64,000 bases of DNA from Branchiostoma lanceolatum (Eukaryota > Chordata > Leptocardii > Amphioxiformes > Branchiostomatidae): the NCBI RefSeq assembly GCF_035083965.1, contig NC_089723.1, forward strand, positions 22,051,193 to 22,115,192, read 5' to 3'. A program made the translations under genes and the position numbers. The notes under the pieces were generated by a model that worked only from the letters and a program-made list of their open reading frames with translations, had not been told where the DNA came from and searched no databases. Below are positions 1-11,488 of the stretch, one piece after another (the first letter of the stretch is position 1; each line of letters opens with the position of its first letter).

Positions 1-3000
1 CTGGAGGTCTGAGGCAGACGCACGGATAGAACAGATCCGCAAGAGAGACGTCAAACTCCGGTGAGAAGAAATGAGAAATTATACATAACCTATTTACTGA
101 TATTTGACAAGATTCAGAAGCTGGTAGCATACGTAGACAAGGATTTGTTCACATTTGCGAATATTTTCATCGGGTTGGTGAATGACTGAATGGCAAAGTT
201 CTTTATTCACCACCACGTATCTAACAAGAGATAAAACGTTTCGATAACCGTCTGTCATCTTCATCAGGGCAATATGCTGACTGGTTCACTAGCTATAGTG
301 CAAAGTGAGCCAGTCAGAACTCTCCTAATGGAGGTCGCAAACGCACATCCAAACGTCGATTCTCATTATCTCCATGAAAAATGGAGATATAGTTTTGAGC
401 GTGTCTGTTTGTCTGTTTGTCATCTGTTTGGCAACCATGTTGTGAAGTTGGCACCAAGAAATGCATGGTGCACCAACTGCAGAATTTACATATACGTGCA
501 CGCCGACAGAAGACCGAATCGCTTGAAATTGTCACCATAAAATTTTAACTGTACTATGATATTTTACTGTATAGTTGCTGTATAGCACGGTATTTTGCTG
601 TACTTCACAGCGCAATTCAGGAATCCAATGCAATTAATGATGACCTGTCATCATTTGTAAACATTTGTAAACAGTTGTTAACAGTTGTAAACATTTGTAA
701 ACTTTTGTAAACTTTTGTTATCTTATGTAAACATTTGTAAACTTTTGTAAACTTTTGTAAACTTTTGTAAACATTTGTAAACTTCTGTAAACTTTTGTAA
801 ACTTTCGTAAACTTTTGTAAACATTTGTAAACTTTTGTAAACTTATGTAAACTTTTTTAAACTTTTTTAAACATTTGTAAACTTTTGTAAACTTTTGTAA
901 ACATTTGTAAACTTTTGTATACTTTTGTAAACTTTTGTAAACTTTCGTTAACATTTGTAAACTTTTGTAAACTTTTGTAAACATTTGTAAACTTTTGTAA
1001 ACTTTTGTAAACTCGTGTAAACAGTTGTAAACTTTTGTAAACATTTTGAACTTTCGTTAACATTTGTAAACTTTTGTAAACTTGTGTAAACTTTTGTAAA
1101 CATTTGTAAACTTTTGTAAACTTGTGTAAATTTTTGTAAACATTTAGAGATGTAGTTTTGGGTGTGTCTGTGTGTGTTTCCGGACTACTGTAAGCAGCAT
1201 AACTCAAGTACCTCTTGATATGATGGAATTAAGATGATATTCGGTATATGGGCGGGTGTTGAGAAGCCAAAATTCAAGGTCTATTTTAGGCCCCCTTGTA
1301 AGTGACCTTGGTACTGCAGCAGAACTTTTTTCATCTTTGACCTATGGTCTTGATTGTTTGTGTCAGATAGCTTGTGATGTAATGAAGAAGTGGTTAAGGT
1401 TTGGGCCCCTGGCAGCTTATTCTGGAACTGCATGGGCTTTATTGTGAAAATCTTCTAAGGAGAATAACTGAACAGAGGAATGTTAGATTTCCATATTTAG
1501 TATGCAGGTAGCTTGGACAGAGATGTAAGTAATGAAGTGCAAATAATGCTAATTGGGGCTTGCTCATTCGCCCCCCCCCCCGTCATAATTTTCGAACGGT
1601 ATGATGTATCATCGACATATTTGCAGGGAGTGATGGTCACGTCAAGTCTTATAAATTCCTGTAATTTTGGTGACGTTATGACGTTATATGTCGTAATTAC
1701 GACGTCATCGATGTGATTTTATTGGCTAAGTAGTGAATTCCCGTCATATCTAAAGGTATTAAACAAAACAGTTTGTATTATTCGATTTAAGGTATGCAAA
1801 GGCATACGACGTTAATGGTAAGTACGTTGACGGCAATATGACGGATCCGGCATCTTGGATCGGGCATTTTGAAATTTTTGAAAATCCTTTATGATTCCAA
1901 ACGACACTGAAATAGACTAGAAATGTTCATTTTAATGTTTCTGGTAAAGAAAATGTTAGGTATTGACGATTTTAATGGCGAAAAAGCCTGCTGATACCTT
2001 AAATAGTGATATAGTCCGCCATCTTGGATTTTGACTGATTACGTCATCAAATTAGCATAAATTATGAATATTAAGTCATGAAAGTTACATCTAATTACAT
2101 ATGATGTTATACATGTATGAAAACTAGTGTAGTTGTGCAAGAAAACCTGAGAAATATCTTTTTTTTCAAAGAAATTAGTGATTTTTGCATAAAATACCTG
2201 TCAGAAACCCGTCGCCAGGGCAACATGAAAAATGATAAACTTAAAACCATTATAACAAAATTGCTGCCAATTTTTTTTTAGGAAAAGTCACCATGGTAGT
2301 CCTTGCATACATCGTTTGGCAGTAATACGATGTCAAAGTTGACGCGGGAACTTTTAGCCCCCCCCCCCCTAGTCTGGATAGGGTTAAACACCTAGATACT
2401 CTATGCCTAGATTTGAATGGATGTTGTATTCCAATTGATGAGATGGCAAGCTTAGGCAGCAGCAAAAAGTATGGTGGATAAAACCTGGCTGACTGTGGTA
2501 TTTTTTTGTATCGTAGGATCAACACACCGAACGCGCATGACATCACAGTAGAGGTAAGTTACGATGAATAGAGTCATCTTCAAAAGCAAGTGTCAAAGAT
2601 GCATTAAGTGGTCTCTATTGAAGCGCCGTAAGGTGGATGTAGAAACTTGTGTTATAACGTCAAGAAGTTTATGTTTTTTTGGGGTTTTTTTTGTAGCCTG
2701 TGTACATGTGTGTGTAAACAGCATGACTCAAGAAGGTCTGGATGGATTGTTTAACCCTATCCAGACTGGGCTTTTTTGGTATATCTGGGACTGGGGGGGG
2801 GGGGGGGGGGGGGGGGGCTGATTCGGCCCCCCCTCATAATTTTCGAACGGTGTGATGTATCATCACCAAATTTGCAGGGAGTGATATTCACGTCAAGTTT
2901 TATAATTCCTGTAATTTTGGTGACGTCATGACGTAATATGACGTAATTATGATGTCATCAATGTGATTTTATTGGCTAAATAGGGAATTCCTGTAATATC

Positions 3001-6000
3001 TAAAGGTATTAAACAAAACGGTAAGTATTATTCATTTTAAGGTATGCAAGGCATACAAAGTCAATGGTAAGTACGTTGACGTCAAAATTACGTTATAGAG
3101 TGACGTCATGTGTTGTTAGCGATCCCTTGGGATCCGCCATCTTGGATCGGCCATTTTGAAATTTTTAAAAATCCTTTTTTTCCACTTATGACCCCAAAGG
3201 ACACTAAAAACGTTAATCGAAATGTTTCTGATAAAGAAAATGTCAGGTATTGACGATTTTAAAGGCAAAAAAGCCTGCTGATACCTGAAATAGTGATATA
3301 GTCCGCCATCTTGGATTTTGACTGATTACGTCATCAAATTAGCATAAATTATGAATATTAAATCAGGAAAGTTACATCTAATTACATATAATGTTATACA
3401 TGTGGGAAAACTAGTGTAGTTGTGCAAGAAAACCTGAGAAATATCATTGTTTTCCAAAAATTACTGATTTTTGCATAAAATGCCTTTTAGAAACCCGTTG
3501 CCATGGCAACATGAAAAATGATAAACTTTAACCATTAGTATAAAATTGTCCCCAAAAATTTTTTAGGAAAAGTCACCAAGTTTGGTAGTCTTAGCATACA
3601 TCGTTTTGCAGTAATACGATGTCAAAGTTGCCGCGGGCACTTTTAGCCCCCCCCCCCCCAGTCTGGATAGGGTTAATGTTTGGCATGTAGGTGATGAGAC
3701 CAAGAAACTACTAAAGATAGGGGGGCCCTAGTGACGTATTAAGATACTGCTGTGGAACTGTTGGCTTTGATATCTGGTGTTCTGGATATGCCCTTGTCGT
3801 GATTTTTGAGTGGTAGATAGCTCTTTGGGCCAAGAGGAATTGGTGTAGATGTAGAGCACCCCCCCCCGGCTTTTTTTAAAACTGAAAAATTTGAAAGAGA
3901 ATAGAATTAATCAAGAAGTGTTTGACGGATCGTCATGTCTTTTTCGTATGCAGATCGTGATTATTGATATGATCAAATTATTATTATGCAAACCAATTAG
4001 AACTAGAGTTCCACGAACACATTATCTTCGCCAAATAATCAAGGCTTATTGTGGAGAGTGATTAATATTTACATGTTTATCAACCCCTGCAAACTTGATC
4101 ATATACCATACCGTTTGAAAGTTATGATGGGGGGGGGGGATGAGTCCAGTCTAGATAGGGATAAAACTCATTTGGTGGTACAGGACTAGTATATGTGTAT
4201 AGTGTGCTGATATATGTTATAACTGGTCATCAAAAAAATTTAAAGTTATAATTAGATGGTACAGTCAATATATATGAATAGAATAAATCTTTATTCCATA
4301 TCGTACACATTTTGCAAGACATAGTACATGTTACTTTTCCATACGGTGCTAGGTAATACCTAGCAGTGTACTCTCTGAGCAGAGGAGTTGGTCCGGCTGG
4401 TTATTCACATGTTTTTAGGTGTTTTGTAAGGCTTTCTATTTTGTTCCCTTTCGGTTATGTCTCCAACCGTGTGTTTGACAAAAATGCAGAAACTGAACAC
4501 TTTAAAAAACCCGGACCCACACATCTGTTTGAATTGTAGTGAGACTGCCCCATTTGTTTATTTATGTACACCATCTGTTCATTTACACTTCTAGGCAAGG
4601 CCTTCTGCTGGCCTGTTTCGGGAATACTGTCACACGCCCCGTTATGGAATGTAAAGGATTTACAATTATCCTTACTAATCATGCAGATTAGCTCCTGTTT
4701 TCTATGATTAGACATCGATTGGGTAAAGCACCATCTAAGCTCTCTACATACAAAACTTCACGACAATCTTCTCACCCCTTCTCAAGTAATACGTGTCCGA
4801 ATGTCAAAACAAAAACACCCACTGCAGTTCTAAACAAGCCGCTAGGGGGCCCAAACTTACAGAACTTACTTCTTGTGGCATGAACTATCTACCACACAAA
4901 TATCATGACCATAGCACTTTCAGAAAATATGCCACTAAATTTTGAAGCTCCGCTGCAGTACCTTAGGTACTTGCTAGAAGGCCCATTATCGAACTTGACC
5001 TTCCTTTCCGTAAACCCTACCCATCCACTAAATATCATACAGATCCATCAACAGCTTCTTGAGTTATGTTGTCCACAAGAAAATACACATCCACACAAAG
5101 CCCACTGCAGTACCGACGGAAAATGCCAGGAGAACCATTTTTGAACTTGATCTCTGTTACCACAACATCTACACACCTGCAAAATATCATAAAGATCCAT
5201 CAGCGTTTCCGTCACTTTTTTCGCCTACATACAAACGCACAAAAATTAAAAGTCTGCTGCAGTACTGTTGAAAAGTTTGTTTTGTATATTTGCTTGGCAG
5301 GTAGCTCAGACCCGATCCCACTTTGCCTTTGGGTCGGTCGTCCACGCCAAGCAGATGCCAAGCAACAGTCACTACACAGACTTCTTCTTCAACTACTTCG
5401 AGTGGGCCGTTCTGGCCAACCAGCTCAAATGGAAGCAAAATGAAAGGAATGAAGTATGTTATTCCTTATCATATGTAGGTGCTTGAACGCATTAACTCCG
5501 GCCAGGGCTTATTTTTTGAGCTGAATTCATTAGAAGGTGTGAACACTATTGCAAGCAAGATACCTCTAAAAAGTGTGGATGTGAGAAATAGTTCCGATCA
5601 CGAAGATGCAAATGATATCATCACTTCTGAAGTTTTGCTGAATTTATTATGACAACACTCAAGTTATATCAACTCGATTGTCATGCAAACTATGACATAT
5701 TTACTAGCTGTTCGTATTGATTATTTGTTTCGTCTTAGGGACAGTTGACGTTCGACTGGGCAGATCCAACGATCGCGCTGCTTGAAAGTCGAGGGTGAGT
5801 TGTAATCCTATACTATAGTGGCATGGATATATACTCGTGTAAACAATAGCATGTCTTTGCGTATACACTCTTACAATGTGGAATCTTAACGAACTTATAG
5901 CAATTAAGATCACCGTTGACGTTACAAAAAAACTTGAGAGTAAGTTCACTACTTACTTTTCCATTTTTTGAAAACTTGTCTATTGCTACGGTCACAATTG

Positions 6001-9000
6001 GAAAAAAGGGCCAAGCCGTGAATAGTTTACGGGCTGTTTTTGTCACAATCGGGCGTAACCCCTAGCGGTGCTACTTTTGAAAAGCCTCAGAAGGAGGCAG
6101 CAGTTAGAGAACATGTTGCTAGGTTCAATGCTAGAGACATGGCAAACTAGAGGTATAGATTAGTTAATAACTTCTGCCAAGAATAGCATATACCGTTTTT
6201 TGTTGTTATAACTATACATCAGAACACCAATATTTTTCAGGCCGTTGACAAATTCATTGTACGCATTATGTGCCCATCTGCTATGCTGCATGTATAATAG
6301 TATGTAGGACAACAGTCCCTTCATGTACCACAAAGTATTATGACCAATATTTTGAGTTTTCTTTCCGTAGTTGATGTATATATGACAAAGTTCATTGTTT
6401 GACAAGTAAAGTTGACTGGTATTTTGCCAATCCCAAAAAGGGATGATATCTACATCATATATGACTATAGTTGATTGTACATATGACAAAGTTCATTGTT
6501 TGACAAGTAAAGTTGACTGGTATTTTTGCCAATCCCAAAAAGGGATGATATCTACATCAAATATGACTATAGTTGATTGTAAATATGACAAAGTTCATTG
6601 TTTGACAAGTAAAGTTGACCGGTATTTTGCCAATCCCAAAAAGGGATGATATCTACCTCATATATGACTATAGTTGATTGTACATGTGACAAAGTTTATT
6701 GTTTGACAAGTAAAGTTGACTGGTATTTTGCCAATCCCAAAAAGGGATGATATCTACCTCATACATGACTATAGTTGATTGTACATGTGACAAAGTTCAT
6801 TGTTTGACAAGTAAAGTTGACTGGTATTTTGCCAATCCCAAAAAGGGATGATATCTACCTCATACATGACTATAGTTGATTGTACATGTGACAAAGTTCA
6901 TTGTTTGACAAGTAAAGTTGACTGGTATTTTGCCAATCCCAAAAAGGGATGATATCTACCTCATGTATGACTATAGTTGATTGTACATGTGACAAAGTTC
7001 ATTGTTTGACAAGTAAAGTTGACTGGTATTTTGCCAATCCCAAAAAGGAATGATATCTACATCATATATGACTATAGTTGATTGTAAATATGACAAAGTT
7101 CATTGTTTGACAAGTAAAGTTGACTGGTATTTTTGCCAATCCCAAAAAGGGATGATATCTACATCATATATGACTATAGTTGATTGTACATGTGACAAAG
7201 TACATTGTTTGACAAGTAAAGTTGACTGGTATTTTGCCAATCCCCAAAAGGGATGATATCTACCTCATGTATGACTATAGTTGATTGTACATGTGACAAA
7301 GTTCATTGTTTGACAAGTAAAGTTGACTGGTATTTTGCCAATCCCAAAAAGGGATGATATCTACCTCATACATGACTATAGTTGATTGTACATGTGACAA
7401 AGTTCATTGTTTGACAAGTAAAGTTGACTGGTATTTTGCCAATCCCAAAAATGAATGATATCTACATCATATATGACTATAGTTGATTGTACATTTGACA
7501 AAGTTCATTGTTTGACAAGTAAATTTGACTGGTATTTTTGCCAATCCCAAAAAGGGATGATATCTACATCATATATGACTATAGTTGATTGTACATATGA
7601 CAAAGTTCATTGTTTGACAAGTAAAGTTGACTGGTATTTTGCCAATCCCCAAAAGGGATGATATCTACCTCATATATGACTATAGTTGATTGTACATGTG
7701 ACAAAGTTCATTGTTTGACAAGTAAAGTTGACTGGTATTTTGCCAATCCCAAAAAGGGATGATATCTACCTCATACATGACTACAGATGATTGTATATAT
7801 GACAAAGTTCATTGCTTGACAAGTAAAGTTGACTGGTATTTTTGCCAATCCCAAAAAGGAATGATATCTACCTCATACATGACTAAATGCTTACTTCATG
7901 GAAAACACTGGTTGTAGCAGTTATTAGTCCAAAACATACTAGTCGTCAGCTTCCCGAAAACCGGTGTAGTCAGCGGAGGGAAAGTGACTCCGTATGGCGG
8001 CCACAGCACAGGAGGGCAAAGGCACACGGACCGACTTGCCAAGGTGCTCGTAGCACCAGCGTACAAACTGTCTGTACGCTGTGTACCTCTTCCAGCTGAA
8101 AGGATGGAAAACAGTGTTGTTTATGAGGTAAATTTACACTTTTTAATCACATCGTATGAATGCATAGTAGATGTTACGCACATGATCATGTTATAATACA
8201 GGAAATTGTCATTTATTTGTTCATTGGTTCGGCTAAAACACAGACCGCAAAGGTTGCCCAACTACCTTATTCCACTCAGTATTTTTCATGTATTGTTTAT
8301 TGTTTGCGTACTCACTCATTTCCAAAGTTGACCGCGTGGTCCTCCCGGAGGGCAAGGTAGGCTGTTTCGAGGACATCCTCGCTCAGACACACTTGAGCAA
8401 AGCCGCGGTGCTGAGTGATGCAGACAACGCCGGGGTGCTTCTCTCTCCGCTCACACACACGCATCTGCTCGCGGCAGCATACGCTTTCCCTGACCGTCGG
8501 CCTGTTCACGCATCCCCCACAAGAGCACCTGAAAGGCCAAACCCCGAAACAAATTGAGAATAGTCTTGAAACTTGTAAAAACGTAATAAGAATGCGTTGA
8601 AAACACCGCGTTTCCTTGAACTGTCGGTAGTGACATAGAAGGTTGGAGTTATTTCCATATGCTAATTAACAGCGTGGGTCGCCATGTTGTTTACCTTGAT
8701 TTACAATAACAAGTTTTGGGCTATCTTTGTTGATATTTCATGTGTTACTTTCTTATTCTTTCATAAAGATGACCTAAGAGAGAATACGGATGAAGGTAGT
8801 TACAGGCATTGGCGGGCGACAAAGACCAGAAAATAATGACAGTGCCCCTTCATAAGTTGCTACACTCATCGCGAGGCGTGTGCACTTTCACCGGCATGTG
8901 ACGAAAAGGCTCAAAACATCGTAAATACCTCTCCCCAAATAGGCCATAGCATGTAATCTCCATCCTATCAGAAAAATGTAAGCAACAATATCTGAGCGTT

Positions 9001-11389
9001 ACTTACCATTCAGTATTTTGAAGCCTTTCGACATCCATAGGAATCTCGCCCGGAAATCCACCGCCTTGCGCGTCAACTTCACCGCCATGCCCGCCAGCGG
9101 CTCCGGGGTCGGCATCTTCGTCGCTGTCAGAATTCGCCTCATCCGACTGCTCATCCGACAGATACGGTTCGAATCTGTATGGTAAAAGGGCTCCTACGGC
9201 ATCCTCGGGTCCCGAGTCAGAGTCGATCTCCTCACAGACGCAGTCCTCGCTGGACGAGGAGTCAGAAAAGTTTTCCAGATCGTCCCTGTCCATGTTGTTG
9301 TGATTGCGAAACTAGCGCGCGGATAACGGGCCCAATGAGTGAGAGCCAGCCGGTTACGTCACGGCATCACGTGACCGCCGATGGAATTTTTTCGCCGCGG
9401 GCCCTCGAGCTTTCCAAGAACGACAACTTTGAGAAGCTGTATAAACTTTATTCATGGTCCAAATTGATTACAAGAACGTTCAACTAACTGCACTATAGGT
9501 ATATTTTTCATGTTTATATCTATTTCAGCTATTTTTCAATATGTCTGGCGCCCTTTAACTAGCTGTTCATATTGATTCTTTGTTTCGTCTTAGGGACAGT
9601 TGACGTTCGACTGGGCAGATCCAACGATCGCACTGCTTGTGAGTCGAGGGTGAGTTGTAATCCTATACTGTAGTGGCATGGATATGTACTCGTGTAAACA
9701 ATAGCATGTCTTTGCGTATACATTCTTACAATGTGAAATCTTAATGAACTTATAGCAATTAAGATCACCGTTTCCGTTAAAAAAAAACTTTGAGAGTAAG
9801 TTCACTATTTACTTTTCCATTTTTTTGAAAACTTGCTTATTGCTACGGTCACAATTGGAAAAAAGGGCCACGCCGCGAATAGTTTACGGGCTGTTTTTGG
9901 CACAATCGGGCGTAACCCCTAGCGGTCGGGATTATTTTCGTAAACTCAGAGTTTAAATAACTCCGGGACCTGGTAACAAATAGACGCCATAAGGTAATCG
10001 TGAGAGCACCGAGAAGTTCCCTTCTTCACCGGGACACATTTATGGCTTTAGGGGGCTACACTCCTTACGGGCACTGGTTCAAATGTGACTGAGGCATAAA
10101 CAGGGATTGTGAACAATGATATGCAAATATATGGTACACTTGTTTATGGTTGCTTTTGCTGATCTTTTTTCAACCATTGCCTGACCAGGATACCGATTCG
10201 CGGGCACAATGTGTTCTGGGGAACCGGGGACACCCATGTCCCCACCTGGCTGCCGGCGTACTCCGGGTCAGAGCTGGAGCAGAAGTGCTGGAAACGGGTT
10301 GATGACGTCGTGGGTCGGTATGCTGGGAGATAAACCCTTTTATTTGAATCATTTCACAATACACACAAGTATCATTAAGTACCATAAAGCCCCAGAACCA
10401 TTCTACCTGCATATGTCCTTAATATGAACGGGACTTGCCATGCTAGGTCAGGATTTACAAGCCACACAAGACGTGGTCCAGGGCCATGATACCTAGATAG
10501 TGGTATTCTCACCCCCTAGATAGAAGGAAGCCTACCACACACAAGCATTATTGAACTAATTCAACCTTCTGAGAACACTTAACAGAAAACCCTACTCTCG
10601 GAAATATGTCATAATCTTCACGATTTGATAAAAAGGGCACAATCTTCCCAACCAACCTCAGCTTCGAAAACACTGCATTGTACATCAGTCTTAATCAAAG
10701 GTCTTAATCTATTTTAGGGAGACGGGATCCGGATAAACTAAGACGTTCTGGTGCTATTTCGCACATTGTATTTTGAAGAAACGAAGCTTTTGCAACCATC
10801 TTCTCAAATCTAGCATCAAGATCAGACACTTGAGAATTTGCCACAAAGCTCATTATAAAGTATTATAATAATCGATTTGTGGGCAATATTCTCTTTCCTC
10901 ACGCTGTGCCAGGTTGCAGCATTGGGACATCAACAACGAGATGCTGCACGGAAACTTCTTCGTGGAGAAAACGGGAAACCCGCAGATCCGGTACGAGATG
11001 TTCCAGAAGGTGAAGGAGAAGGACCCTGGTGTCAAACTCTTCCTCAACGACTACGGTGTCATCAACAGTGGTGCGATGACACAGGTTCGTGGATCTAGTC
11101 TGCTACATTGTCTAATAATAAAAGTCATCCTTTTCTGACAACGATTGACTTACCTTTATCAGAGCATATTTGCATAGATATGGCGACGAAAAAAACCAAT
11201 ACTGCGTTGCATCTATCCGTCTGCTCTTTGATACGTAGCATCGAAGAGTACAAGTAAACATGGTTTATTTTGAAAATTCTGCCTTTCCTATATATACATT
11301 TGCTAATCATTTTAGAGTTACACATAAAGTTGTGTAACCAGCTTCTTATTAGTTGAGTGCCCAGTGCCTTGCACAGATCACGTGTAATC

Positions 11390-11488
<99 letters not shown>

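Noticed and set aside
718-1207. Minus-strand frames of 108 and 116 codons with KVYKSLQ repeats
   Set aside because: They are translations of the 10-bp minisatellite; 30 bp is three units, so the frame stays open without selection.
4905-5443. Overlapping frames of 70-125 codons before GH10 exon 2
   Set aside because: They arise from the degenerate 150-bp repeat and run on in the wrong frame through the GH10 exon.
6443-7661. Repeated 68-codon frames reading DCTYDKVHCLTSKVDW
   Set aside because: They fall in the 101/102-bp minisatellite and stop wherever a 101-bp unit shifts the frame.
6372-7886. CRISPR-like array
   Set aside because: The entire 101-bp unit is repeated with no unique spacers, and the genome is eukaryotic.
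5703-9918. The 360-bp flanking duplication as a transposon target-site duplication
   Set aside because: Far too long for any transposase; more likely a segmental or repair-associated duplication.
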